Shown in pieces: positions 8,114-17,153 of a stretch of DNA of 64,000 nucleotides; positions within the stretch are counted from its first letter, which is position 1; each line of letters starts with the position of its first letter. The notes beneath the pieces were generated by a model. The model ran no database searches and was not told the DNA's origin. It was given only the letters and a program-made list of their open reading frames with translations. The DNA lies in the NCBI RefSeq assembly GCF_030811835.1, contig NZ_JAUSRO010000009.1, positions 186,001 through 250,000 of the forward strand. Reading direction: 5' to 3'. The position numbers and the translations under genes are program-made. Source of the stretch: Variovorax ginsengisoli. Its GTDB lineage: Bacteria; Pseudomonadota; Gammaproteobacteria; Burkholderiales; Burkholderiaceae_C.

Positions 8114-9526
8114 TCAACCGGCGATGCCACCGCCCAGCACGCGGTAGAGCGTGACCCGGTTTTCAAGCGCTGTCAGCCGCAGGCTGGTGAGTGTCTTCTG
8201 CGCGCTGTAGAGCGTGCGTTGCGAATCCAGCGAATTGAGGAAGGTGTCCACGCCGCTGCGGTAGCGCGCGTCGGCCAGCTTGTAACTGTCGGAAGAGGCC
8301 TCCACCAGCGCAGCCTGGGCCGCCAATTGCTCGGCCATGGTGCCGCGTTGCGCGAGTGCATCGGCCACTTCCTTGAACGCGGTCTGTATCGCGAGCTCAT
8401 AGGCCGAAAGATAGTATTTCTGCTGCGCCTCGTAGTACGCCAGGTTGGCGCGATTCGCGCCGCCGTCGAAAATGGGCACGCTCAAGGACGGTGCCAGCGA
8501 CCAGACGCCAGCCGCGCCGCCGCTGAAGAGCCCCGCCAGCGCAGCGCTGCTCAAGCCGCCGCTGGCGGTCAGGGTCAGCGAGGGGAAAAACGCCGCGCGC
8601 GCCGCGCCGATGTTGGCGTTGGCCGACTTGAGCTGGTGCTCCGCCTCCAGCACATCGGGGCGCTGGAGCAGGACGTCCGACGACAGGCCGGCGGGCACGT
8701 CGGCCAGGACGACCGCGCTTTCGGGCAGATCATCCGGCAGCAGCGCATCGGCGACCGGCGAGCCGGTCAGCAGTTCGAGCGCATTGCGGTCCTGGGCGAT
8801 CTGGGTGAGGCTGCTGGCCACATCCGCGCGCGCCTGCTGGTAGACGGTCTCGGCCTGGCGCAGGTCGACGCGCGACGTGACGCCCAACTCGAGGCGCTTT
8901 CGTGCGACGTCCATCGAACGTTGCGAACTCTCCTGCGTCTGCCGTGCGATGGCCAGAAGGCTGCGGTCCGACCCCAGTGTCATCCAGGCGTTGATGGTTT
9001 CGGCAATCAGGCTGATGCGGGTGGCGCGCGAAGCCTCTTCGCTCTTCAGGTAGGTTTCCAGTGCGGCGTTGGTCTGGCTGCGCACCTTGCCGAACAGGTC
9101 GAGTTCGTAGGAGCTGATGCTCAGCTCGGCGCTCGTGCTCTGGCTGCGCACGGTGGTCAGCCCGCCATTGCCGTCGGAGGTCGTGCTTCGCGACTTGGTG
9201 CCGCTCACACCGGCGTTCACCGTCGGGACGGAAGCCGCCCGTTGCGATTGGTACTGGGCGCGGGCGGACTCGATGCTGGCCACGGTTTCGCGCAGGTCGC
9301 GGCTGTTGGCCAGCGCCTGGGCGATGACCTGGCGCAGCCGCTCGTCCATCACGAACGATTGCCACGGGATGTCGGCCGCGCTGCCTTCGCTCGTGGGGGC
9401 ATAGGCGGTGCCCTGCGGCCAGGACGTGGGCACAGGGGCTGCCGGCTGCTGGTAAGGCGGTGCCATCGACGAGCAGGCGCTCAGCAGTGCGGTGGCCATT
9501 GCCAGGGGAAGAAGTCTTCGGTTCAT
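8114..9526 (-). CDS. RND efflux outer-membrane channel lipoprotein, OprM/NodT family
   Basis: A 470-residue TolC-type channel. The signal peptide ends in a lipobox (LLSAC, lipidated Cys18). Two related halves contain the long helical segments typical of OEP repeats (for example DLFGKVRSQTNAALETYLKSEE). The C-terminal half repeats the pattern with SVPIFDGGANRANL. It would form the outer-membrane exit duct for the pump encoded just upstream, with which it is separated by 2 bp. Length and motifs are normal for the family. Confidence 0.9.
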   Translation of the reverse strand: MNRRLLPLAMATALLSACSSMAPPYQQPAAPVPTSWPQGTAYAPTSEGSAADIPWQSFVMDERLRQVIAQALANSRDLRETVASIESARAQYQSQRAASVPTVNAGVSGTKSRSTTSDGNGGLTTVRSQSTSAELSISSYELDLFGKVRSQTNAALETYLKSEEASRATRISLIAETINAWMTLGSDRSLLAIARQTQESSQRSMDVARKRLELGVTSRVDLRQAETVYQQARADVASSLTQIAQDRNALELLTGSPVADALLPDDLPESAVVLADVPAGLSSDVLLQRPDVLEAEHQLKSANANIGAARAAFFPSLTLTASGGLSSAALAGLFSGGAAGVWSLAPSLSVPIFDGGANRANLAYYEAQQKYYLSAYELAIQTAFKEVADALAQRGTMAEQLAAQAALVEASSDSYKLADARYRSGVDTFLNSLDSQRTLYSAQKTLTSLRLTALENRVTLYRVLGGGIAG

Positions 9527-9528
9527 GT

Positions 9529-12500
9529 TCAGGCCCCTGGCGCGAGTTCGGAAGGTGCAGACGCATCTCCACGAGGGGGACCACCGCGTCCGGAGCGGCT
9601 GAACGTCTTGCGCACCAGCACGAAGAAGAGCGGCACGAAGAAGATCGCCAGCACCGTGGCCGTGAGCGTGCCGCCGACAATCCCAGTGCCGATGGAGACA
9701 CGGCTGTTGGCGCCTGCGCCCGTCGACAAGGCCAACGGCATGACGCCTGCGATGAAGGCCAGCGAGGTCATCAGGATCGGGCGCAGCCGCAGCCGCGCGC
9801 CCTCGATCGCCGATTCGACCAACCCCTTGCCGCTCAGGTAGGCCGCCTCGGCGAACTCCACGATCAGGATCGCGTTCTTCGCCGACAGGCCGACCGTGGT
9901 CAGCAAGGCCACCTGGAAGTAGACGTCGTTCTCCAGGCCACGCAACGTTGCGGCGAGCACCGCGCCCACCACACCCAGCGGAATCACCAGGATCACCGAG
10001 AAGGGCACCGACCAGCTTTCATACAGTGCGGCCAGGCAGAGGAACACGACCAGGATGGAGATCGCGTAGAGCTTGCCGGTCTGGCCGCTGGACAGCCGCT
10101 CCTGGTAGGACAGCCCACTCCAGGCGAAGGCGCTGCCTTGCGGCAGTTTGCCGGCGAGCGCTTCCATTTCGTCCATCGCCTTGCCCGAACTCACCCCCGA
10201 CGCCGCGGCACCCTGGATGGTGTACGCAGCCAGGCCGTTGTAGCGCGTGAGGCTCTCCGGGCCATAGATCCAGCGGGTGGTGGCAAAGGAGGAGAAGGGC
10301 GTCATGCTGCCCGAGCTGCCCCGCACACGCCAGTCGTTGAGGTCCTCGGGGCGCGAGCGGAAGGGTGCGTCGGCCTGGATGTACACCTTTTTGACGCGCG
10401 CGCGGTCGATGAAGTCATTGACGTAGGTCCCCGCCCATGCGGAACTCAGCGTGTCGTTGACGTCGGACATCGACAAGCCCAGCGAGAATGCCTTGGCCTG
10501 ATCGACGTCCACGCGCAGCTGCGGTGTGTCGTCCAGGCCGCCGTTGCGCACCGCGCTCAGCTGGCGGTCCTGGGTGGCTTCGGCCATCAGGCTGTCGCGC
10601 ATGGTCTTGAGGGTCGCGCGGTCCGTACCGGCGCTTGCTTGCAGCTGGAATTCGAAACCGTTGGATTGCCCCAGGCCCTGGATGGCCGGCGGGCTGAGTG
10701 CGAAGATCTGGGCATCGCGCACACGCGACAGTGCACCCGTTGCACGGCCGGTGATGGTGTCGGCACGGTTGGCAACCCCCTTGCGCTCGGACCAGTCCTT
10801 GAGCGAGACGAAAGCCATGCCGGCGTTCTGCCCGCTGCCGGCGAAGTTGAAGCCGGCGATCGTGAAGATGGCTTCGGTGTTGTCCTTCTCGTTCGTCAGG
10901 AATTGCTTCTCGACGTCCTTGGCCACCTCCAGCGTGCGTTGCACCGATGCACCGACCGGCAGGGACATCTGGACCATTGCCTCGCCGGTGTCTTCGGTCG
11001 GCAGGAAGCCCGACGGCAGACGCAGGAAGAGCACGCCCAGCACGACCACGATCAATCCATAGGACAGCATCCAGCGCACAGGCGCCTTCAGCAAGCGTGC
11101 CACCCGGCCTTCGTAGCGCGTGAGCATGCTGTCGAACTTGCGATTGAACCAGCCGGCCAGCCCCCGGGTGCCGGCGTGCTCCGCATGCGGCTTGAGCAGC
11201 GTCGCGCAGAGTGCGGGCGTGAGCGTCAGCGCGATCAGCACCGAGAGCACCATGGAGGCCACGATCGTGATGGAGAACTGCCGGTAGATCACGCCCGTGG
11301 AGCCGGCGAAGAAGGCCATCGGCAGGAAGACCGCCGACAGCACCGTGGCAATGCCCACCAGCGCGCCGGTGATCTCGCCCATGGATTTGATCGTGGCGTC
11401 GCGCGCCGACAGGCGCTCCTCGCGCATCAGGCGCTCGACGTTCTCGACCACCACGATGGCGTCGTCGACCAGCAGGCCGATCGACAGCACCATGCCGAAC
11501 ATGGTGAGCGTGTTGATCGAGTAGCCGAATATCGACAGCACCCCGAAGGTGCCGAGCAAGACCACCGGAACCGCGATGGCCGGGATCAGCGTGGCGCGCC
11601 AGTTCTGCAGGAACACGAACATCACCACGATCACCAGCGCGATCGCTTCAAACAGCGTCTTGACCACTTCCTCGATCGAGACCCGGATGAACTTGGTGCT
11701 GTCGCGCGGGTAGGCGATCTTGTAGCCGTCGGGCATGTTGCGCTGCAGTTGCGCGACGGTGCTCTTCACTCGGTTGGCCGTCGACAGCGCATTGGCGCCA
11801 GGCGCCAGCTGCACCGCAATCCCCGAAGCCGGATGGCCGTTGAGCCGGGTGACGTTGTTGTAGCTCTCGCTGCCCAGCTCCACACGGGCCACGTCGCGCA
11901 GGCGCACGGTGGCCCCCGCGCTGTCGTACTTGACCACGATCTCTTCGAACTGTGCGGGCGTCTGCAGCTTGGATTGCGCGGTCACCGTGGCGTTGAGCTG
12001 CTGTCCGGCCGCCGCGGGCATGCCGCCGATCTTGCCGGCAGAGACCTGCGTGTTCTGTGCTTCCAGTGCGGTTTCGATGTCCGAGGGCATCAGCTTGTAG
12101 GCTGCGAGCTTGTTCGGGTCCATCCAGATGCGCATCGCGTATTGCGCGCCGAACACCTGCACGCCGCCCACGCCGTCCACGCGCGAGATCGGGTCCTGGA
12201 TGTTGCTCACCATGTAGTCGGCGATGTCGGTCGCCGTGTGCTTGTCGGTGCTGTCGTACAGGGCGAGGATGACCAGGTAGTCCGACTGCGACTTGGTGAC
12301 CGTCACGCCGACGTTCTGGACCGTCTGCGGCAGCCGCGACAACGCCTGCTGGACCTTGTTTTGCACCTGCACCTGCGCGGTGTCAGGGTTGGTACCTTGC
12401 TGGAACGTGACGTCGATGCTCGCGCTGCCGGCCGAGCTGCTGGTCGACGAGAAGTACAGCAGCCCGTCCAGGCCGGTGAGCTGCTGCTCCAGGATCTGGG

Positions 12501-12687
12501 TGACGCTGTTCTCCACCGTCTCGGCAGACGCGCCGGTGTAGGTGGCCGAGATCTTCACCGTCGGCGGTGCCACGTCGGGGTACTGCGCCACCGGCAGGGA
12601 ATTGATCGCCAGCGCGCCGGTCAGCATGATCACGATGGCGATGACCCAGGCGAAGATGGGCCGGTTGACGAAAAAACGGGCGAGCAT
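9529..12687 (-). CDS. RND multidrug efflux pump, inner-membrane subunit (AcrB/MexB type, HAE1)
   Basis: A 1052-residue pump, full family length. The N-terminus (MLARFFVNRPIFAWV) and early porter motif (YPDVAPPTVKISATYTGA) are classic HAE1. The proton-relay pair Asp-Asp appears in GLLVDDAIVVVENVERLM near residue 405, and a second transmembrane motif with SAKNAILIVEFAE lies near 940. It exports hydrophobic drugs or metabolites using the proton gradient as a trimer. It lies between the adaptor gene (3-bp gap) and the channel gene, forming one minus-strand operon. Confidence 0.93.
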   Translation of the reverse strand: MLARFFVNRPIFAWVIAIVIMLTGALAINSLPVAQYPDVAPPTVKISATYTGASAETVENSVTQILEQQLTGLDGLLYFSSTSSSAGSASIDVTFQQGTNPDTAQVQVQNKVQQALSRLPQTVQNVGVTVTKSQSDYLVILALYDSTDKHTATDIADYMVSNIQDPISRVDGVGGVQVFGAQYAMRIWMDPNKLAAYKLMPSDIETALEAQNTQVSAGKIGGMPAAAGQQLNATVTAQSKLQTPAQFEEIVVKYDSAGATVRLRDVARVELGSESYNNVTRLNGHPASGIAVQLAPGANALSTANRVKSTVAQLQRNMPDGYKIAYPRDSTKFIRVSIEEVVKTLFEAIALVIVVMFVFLQNWRATLIPAIAVPVVLLGTFGVLSIFGYSINTLTMFGMVLSIGLLVDDAIVVVENVERLMREERLSARDATIKSMGEITGALVGIATVLSAVFLPMAFFAGSTGVIYRQFSITIVASMVLSVLIALTLTPALCATLLKPHAEHAGTRGLAGWFNRKFDSMLTRYEGRVARLLKAPVRWMLSYGLIVVVLGVLFLRLPSGFLPTEDTGEAMVQMSLPVGASVQRTLEVAKDVEKQFLTNEKDNTEAIFTIAGFNFAGSGQNAGMAFVSLKDWSERKGVANRADTITGRATGALSRVRDAQIFALSPPAIQGLGQSNGFEFQLQASAGTDRATLKTMRDSLMAEATQDRQLSAVRNGGLDDTPQLRVDVDQAKAFSLGLSMSDVNDTLSSAWAGTYVNDFIDRARVKKVYIQADAPFRSRPEDLNDWRVRGSSGSMTPFSSFATTRWIYGPESLTRYNGLAAYTIQGAAASGVSSGKAMDEMEALAGKLPQGSAFAWSGLSYQERLSSGQTGKLYAISILVVFLCLAALYESWSVPFSVILVIPLGVVGAVLAATLRGLENDVYFQVALLTTVGLSAKNAILIVEFAEAAYLSGKGLVESAIEGARLRLRPILMTSLAFIAGVMPLALSTGAGANSRVSIGTGIVGGTLTATVLAIFFVPLFFVLVRKTFSRSGRGGPPRGDASAPSELAPGA

Positions 12688-12690
12688 GCT

Positions 12691-13884
12691 TCAACGCCCT
12701 CCAGCGGCAGGCGCCGGCTGCGCACCCTGAGAGCGGGGCGCAGCGTCGGAGGAGCCGCTGGCCGACTGGGCGTCGACCGGCTTGACCGTGTCGCCGTCCT
12801 TGATCTTGTTGTTGCCCTGGACCACCACGCGATCGCCCGCCGCGAGGCCCGAGGACACGAGCCACTTGTCGCCGATCGAACGCTGCGTCGTCACGGTCAC
12901 GCTGCGCACCTTGTTGTCGTTGCCGACCACCATCGCGGTGGCGTCGCCCTTGGCGTCGCGGCTGATGCCCTGCTGCGGCACCAGGAGGCCCTGCGGATCC
13001 ACCGCCTCGTCGACCACCGCCCGCACGTACATGCCGGGCAGCAGCGTGCCGTCCGGATTGGGGAATTCCGCGCGCAGCGTCACCGAGCCGGTGGCCTCGT
13101 CCACCGCCACCTCGCTGAACTTCAGCCGCCCCTTGCGCGCGTAGTCCGAGCCATCCTCGAGCTTCAGGCCGACCTCCGTGCTGCCGGCCTGCATGCCCTG
13201 GGCCGATGCCAGCAAGCGGCGCAGCCGCAGCAGCGATGCACTCGACTGCGTCACGTCGACATAGATCGGGTCGAGCGCGCGGATGGTGGCCAGCGCATCG
13301 GTCTGGCTCGCCGTCACCAGGGCGCCCGGGGTCACGCTGGACTTGCCGATCCGACCGGAGATCGGTGCGCGGACCTGGGTGTATTCGAGGTTGATGCGGG
13401 CCGAGGCCAGCGACGCTTTCTGCTGGGCGACCGTGGCCACCGCCTGCTGGTACGACGTGCGCGCGTCGTCGGCGTCCTGCTTGGCCACCCCTTCGATCTT
13501 GAGGAGATCGTCGTAGCGCTCGCTCTTGAGTTTGGCCGAGGACACCGAGGCCTGGGCATTGGCCAGGGAGGCGACGTACTGGTCGACCGTGGCCTGGTAG
13601 CTGGCCGGATCGATCTGGTAGAGCACCTGGCCGGCGCGCACCAGCGATCCTTCCTCGAAGCGCCGGGCCTTGATGATGCCGGCCACCTGCGGGCGGACAT
13701 CGGACGACAGCGAAGCGGTGGTCCGGCCGGCGAGTTCCGTCGTCAGCGCCACGGCCTGGGTCTGGAGGGTGGTGATTCCCACCTCGACGGGGCCGCGCTG
13801 CGGTGGCTTGTCCTGCTGGTTGCAGGCCGTCAACAAAAGGCATATCGAGCCGAAGACAAGGGGCAAAAAGATGCGCGTTTTCAT
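12691..13884 (-). CDS. RND efflux periplasmic adaptor lipoprotein (AcrA/MexA type)
   Basis: A 397-residue adaptor. The lipobox is LLTAC (Cys21). It shows the lipoyl and hairpin region (about 60-180, with VRAGQVLYQIDPASY and YTQVRAPISGRIG) and barrel domains typical of MexA/AcrA. It bridges the pump and the outer-membrane channel. It is the first gene of the operon; the promoter region is shared with a divergent TetR gene. The tail after about 375 is low-complexity Ala/Gly/Ser/Pro. Confidence 0.92.
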   Translation of the reverse strand: MKTRIFLPLVFGSICLLLTACNQQDKPPQRGPVEVGITTLQTQAVALTTELAGRTTASLSSDVRPQVAGIIKARRFEEGSLVRAGQVLYQIDPASYQATVDQYVASLANAQASVSSAKLKSERYDDLLKIEGVAKQDADDARTSYQQAVATVAQQKASLASARINLEYTQVRAPISGRIGKSSVTPGALVTASQTDALATIRALDPIYVDVTQSSASLLRLRRLLASAQGMQAGSTEVGLKLEDGSDYARKGRLKFSEVAVDEATGSVTLRAEFPNPDGTLLPGMYVRAVVDEAVDPQGLLVPQQGISRDAKGDATAMVVGNDNKVRSVTVTTQRSIGDKWLVSSGLAAGDRVVVQGNNKIKDGDTVKPVDAQSASGSSDAAPRSQGAQPAPAAGGR

Positions 13885-13895
13885 ACAGGGCCGAT

Positions 13896-13925
13896 TTGAA
13901 TGTGAATGTTCATTCTCAATACAAT
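13896..13925 (+). promoter_or_regulatory. Promoter with a TetR-type operator in its spacer
   Basis: A plausible sigma70 promoter for the tetR gene: -35 TTGAAT (13896-13901), 18-nt spacer, -10 TACAAT (13920-13925). The spacer contains an inverted repeat GAATG-TT-CATTC (13904-13915). An operator inside the spacer is the usual layout for TetR-type autorepression, and it could also cover the divergent efflux promoter. The -10 is good, the -35 fair. The regulator that binds could be either TetR protein. Confidence 0.5.
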
Positions 13926-13958
13926 GTGGGCGCCCAAGTTTCCGCTTTGTAAAGACGC

Positions 13959-14603
13959 GTGACCTCTACGAATAAACCGTCCGCGGCTCCTGCCGCACCG
14001 TTGGTGCGGCGTCCCTCCAAGTCAGAGCGAGATGAACTGCGTCGCCTTCAGATCGTCACGGCCGCGCAGGCCTGTGTGCTGCGGCACGGTTTCCACGCGG
14101 CCAGCATGGGGCAGATCGCGTCGCAGGCGCAGATGAGCGTCGGCCAGATCTACCGGTACTTCGCCAACAAGGAGGCGATCGTGCATGCCATCGTCGAGCA
14201 CATCGTGTCGAGGCGGCTGGTATGGATCGGCAGCACCGGCGGCCATGAGGATCTGCCCAGCATGCTGGCCCGGCGCGCGCTGTCCGACGAGGATGCGGGC
14301 GATCAGGCGCTGATGCTCGAAGTCACGGCCGAAGCCAGCCGGAACCCCGCCGTGGCTGCCATGGTCCGCACGGCCGATGAGCGGCTGCATGCCCACGCGG
14401 TTGCCGTCGTGCGGCGCGACCATCCGCATCTGCAGGCGGCGGATGTGTCGGCGCGGGTCGAGCTCATCGCGGTGCTCATCGATGGGGCTGCCGTGCGCCG
14501 GCTGACCGCGCAGCAGGCCGACACGGCCGCACTGGCCACGCTGTACCGCGAGGTCATCGAGCGGCTCCTGCCTGGCGATGCTGCGGCGCCCGGCAAGCGG
14601 TAG
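13959..14603 (+). CDS. TetR-family repressor divergent from the RND operon
   Basis: A 214-residue TetR protein starting at a GTG. The helix-turn-helix is at about 48-70 (ASMGQIASQAQMSVGQIYRYF), with the canonical YRYFANKEAIV end. The C-terminal domain is helical and unlike AcrR. It is transcribed away from the adaptor gene across a 74-bp region that holds an operator-like palindrome, so it is the likely local repressor of the pump. It converges with an MFS gene 19 bp further on. Confidence 0.88.
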   Translation: MTSTNKPSAAPAAPLVRRPSKSERDELRRLQIVTAAQACVLRHGFHAASMGQIASQAQMSVGQIYRYFANKEAIVHAIVEHIVSRRLVWIGSTGGHEDLPSMLARRALSDEDAGDQALMLEVTAEASRNPAVAAMVRTADERLHAHAVAVVRRDHPHLQAADVSARVELIAVLIDGAAVRRLTAQQADTAALATLYREVIERLLPGDAAAPGKR

Positions 14604-14622
14604 CGACCCTCCCGGGCACGCA

Positions 14623-15885
14623 TCAGGCGTGCAAGGCGGTGCCCCGCGGCGCCGCATGGGGTTGCGCGCTGCGAAGCATCAGGGCCAACACCAGTCCGAT
14701 CGCCATGCAGCCCAATGCAAAGGGCAGGATCGCGGTGATGCCCAAGGCCTTGGCCAGTGCGCCGGCCACGGCAGGCGCGATGGCGCCACCCACGATCTCC
14801 CCGGTGCCGACGATGAAGCCGGTGGCGGTGGAGACATGCTGCACCGGCACGTTGTCGGCGGTCACCGAATGCACCATGGCAATGACGCCCGACACAAAAA
14901 AGGCGGCCAGGAACATCCACAGCGACAGGCGCAGCGGGTCGGCGCCCGTGTGCATCAGCAGCCAGGTGGGGACCATGGCCAGGGCCAGGCAGGTGATCAT
15001 CATCTTCTTGCGGCCCCAGCGATCCGACAGGGTCGGAAACAGGAGCATGCCTGCTGCGCCGCCGATGCCCAGGGTGGACATCACCCATCCCATGTCGCTG
15101 AGCTTCAGGTGAAGGTGGTCCGAGAGATAGCTTGGCATCAGGGAGCCGAAGACCACCACGGGCGCCAGCCAGAAGCAGAAGCCTGCGCTGCACAACGCCA
15201 CATTGGGATAGGTCAGCACGGCGCGAATCGGTAGCGGGGCGACCGCTGCGGGCCCCGACGCGGTTCGTTGCACACGGCGGGGCTCCACCAGTCGACGAAA
15301 GATGAGCCAGGCGCACAAGAGCCCGGGCACGGCGGTGACGATGAAGACCCAGCGCCAGGAAGGAAGCAGCTGCAAGAGAAGGATGGCCAGCACCGGCGCC
15401 AGCGCGCTGCCGACCAGGGGCGCCATCAGTTGCTGCAGGCCGGTGTTGCGCCCGACGTGCGCTGCAGGACTCGCGTCGACCACGGTGGCGATGCTGACGG
15501 GCACGAACGCGCCCTCGAAGACACCCATCACCGCGCGGATCAGCAGCAGGCTGCCCAGGCCCATGGCCAGACCGGTCATGCCGCACAGCACCGAGAAGAC
15601 CAGCACCGAGGTGATCAGGATGCCGCGTCGTCCGAGGCGATCGGACAGGCGGCCGAACACCATGGACGAAAGCCCCCAGGTCAGCGCCACCGCCGCGGAG
15701 ATGAGGCCGATGTCCTGGTAGTCGAGGCCCAGTTCCCGCGCCATGACGGGAAACAGCGGGTACATGATGAACCGATCGAGGTTCACCAACGCGAAGCCCA
15801 GAGCCATCAGCCCCAGCGTTCCCCACTCATGCGAAGACGATGGAGATGGGCTGACGGGCAATTGCGACGAGGCGTTGTGTTTCAT
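14623..15885 (-). CDS. MFS transporter
   Basis: A 420-residue carrier with about twelve hydrophobic segments. The MFS inter-helix motif FGRLSDRLGRRGILI follows the second segment and the half-repeat version LSDRWGRKKMM is in the second half. The start at 15885 (MKHNASS) is preceded by AGGA and removes an unlikely Arg-rich extension. It is encoded 76 bp after an SphA-like protein on the same strand, so the pair probably handles one organic substrate. The substrate is unknown. Confidence 0.82.
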   Translation of the reverse strand: MKHNASSQLPVSPSPSSSHEWGTLGLMALGFALVNLDRFIMYPLFPVMARELGLDYQDIGLISAAVALTWGLSSMVFGRLSDRLGRRGILITSVLVFSVLCGMTGLAMGLGSLLLIRAVMGVFEGAFVPVSIATVVDASPAAHVGRNTGLQQLMAPLVGSALAPVLAILLLQLLPSWRWVFIVTAVPGLLCAWLIFRRLVEPRRVQRTASGPAAVAPLPIRAVLTYPNVALCSAGFCFWLAPVVVFGSLMPSYLSDHLHLKLSDMGWVMSTLGIGGAAGMLLFPTLSDRWGRKKMMITCLALAMVPTWLLMHTGADPLRLSLWMFLAAFFVSGVIAMVHSVTADNVPVQHVSTATGFIVGTGEIVGGAIAPAVAGALAKALGITAILPFALGCMAIGLVLALMLRSAQPHAAPRGTALHA

Positions 15886-15961
15886 GCCTTGTTCCTTGGA
15901 TGCGGGGTGGGGGTTGCGAGGGCGCGTGTCATGCTTTCTCCGGCGTTCGACAGGTCGTCGC

Positions 15962-16954
15962 TCAGAGCGCGAAGACGGCACGTACCTGCAGGTTCAACGA
16001 AGAGGCGGTGCGGTTGCGCACCATGCTTTCGGTGTACGCATTGACCCACAAGGCCCGCGCCGGGCTGATTCGCCACATCAGCCCGGGGCCGATGCCCAGC
16101 ACGCGCTCGCGGGAGTCGGCCAGCCGCGTGCCATTGGCCCGGCTGTCCGAGAGCTGCTGGAAGTAATAGCCATTGATACCGAGGCTGACGTCGGGTGTCA
16201 CGGCATAGGACGTGCCGAAGTTGACCCAGCCCGCGTCGCCGGCCTGGGTGGTGGTGACCGGCGCCCCATTGAACGGGCGAGGCGCGCTGGAGGCTGGCTT
16301 GTCGTTCCTGAAGTTGTAGAGGTAGTGGAGCCGCCAGCTCACTTCCCAGCGTGGCGCGGGAAACAAGGTCGCGGCCCAGTAGGGATTGAACGACGCGTAG
16401 CCGGAGCCCTGGTTGATGTCGGTGTGCTCGTCGTAGCGGCCGGTCGGCAGGATGGCCGCTGCGGTGAACCGCTGGATGAACAGAGGCGCACCGCCGGCAT
16501 TCAGGACCGGCTCGGACTGCAGGGAGGCCTCGAGCGTCATGTCGCCCACACCGGTGCCGCCGTCCTTGAGCGCCGGCCCCGGCCCGAAACTGCTGCGGAG
16601 TGCGACGACGGGCAGGATCACCATGAACGCGGGCCGCCAGCCGTTGATCGTCGTGGGCATGGCGTAGGACAGCTGATTGAGGATCACCGTGCTGTCGATC
16701 CGGGGCCTTGCAAAGACGGTGCTGGCATTGCCCTTGGAATCCACGATCTTGTTGGCGCTCGAATGGCGGACGGTGGACTGCCAGGTCCAGCCAGCGGAAC
16801 CGGAAAACCCGTCGTAGAAACTGGTCACCCCCAGGTTCAGTCCGCCGGGCTGGCTGACGGAAGGCGATTGGGCCAGGGCATGCCCGGCCATCAGGGGCAG
16901 CAGCACGAGGCCGGCGACACGGGACACGTGCGGCAGCGCAAGATTCGATTTCAT
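15962..16954 (-). CDS. SphA / phenol meta-pathway-type outer-membrane protein
   Basis: A 330-residue protein with a signal peptide of about 29 residues (ending MAGHALAQS). It has a beta-strand-rich body with motifs such as FMVILPVVAL, TAAAILPTGRYD, NPYWAATLFP and GIGPGLMWRISPA. These match the family named for the phenol meta-pathway protein and SphA, probable outer-membrane channels for hydrophobic or aromatic compounds. The start (MKSNLALPH) has GGAGA upstream and gives a clean signal peptide. It is divergent from an AraC-type regulator, a common arrangement for inducible uptake. Confidence 0.72.
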   Translation of the reverse strand: MKSNLALPHVSRVAGLVLLPLMAGHALAQSPSVSQPGGLNLGVTSFYDGFSGSAGWTWQSTVRHSSANKIVDSKGNASTVFARPRIDSTVILNQLSYAMPTTINGWRPAFMVILPVVALRSSFGPGPALKDGGTGVGDMTLEASLQSEPVLNAGGAPLFIQRFTAAAILPTGRYDEHTDINQGSGYASFNPYWAATLFPAPRWEVSWRLHYLYNFRNDKPASSAPRPFNGAPVTTTQAGDAGWVNFGTSYAVTPDVSLGINGYYFQQLSDSRANGTRLADSRERVLGIGPGLMWRISPARALWVNAYTESMVRNRTASSLNLQVRAVFAL

Positions 16955-17153
16955 TCTTTGTCTGTCTCCATCGCGACCTGCCCACCGTGCGGAATCACGG
17001 CGGGAGTCGATGGCGTGAAGCTTAGAAGCGCAGCCGCGAACCGACTTTGCTTCAAACGCCACACTTGACTGGATGCGACGTTTCGTTCTCCGGACTAACC
17101 CCTAGCCGGTCTGCGCGCCGAGCCCCAGGACACAAAGCGTCTTAAGATTTCCC

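Noticed and set aside
9460..13899. A 1479-codon open frame on the plus strand across the efflux operon
   Set aside because: It is exactly antisense to three genes with clear RND motifs. Long antisense frames arise from the GC-rich third codon position. The translation is low-complexity Arg/His/Gln-rich and shows no domain.
14616..14632. Hairpin GCACGC-ATCAG-GCGTGC between convergent tetR and MFS genes as a terminator
   Set aside because: The stem is only 6 bp and there is no T-run on either strand. It also includes the MFS stop codon, so it may be coincidental.
17143..17148. TAAGAT as a -10 for the first AraC gene
   Set aside because: No -35 at a suitable distance, and the start would fall on or after the ATG. 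It would only make sense with the GTG at 17187, which is not proven.
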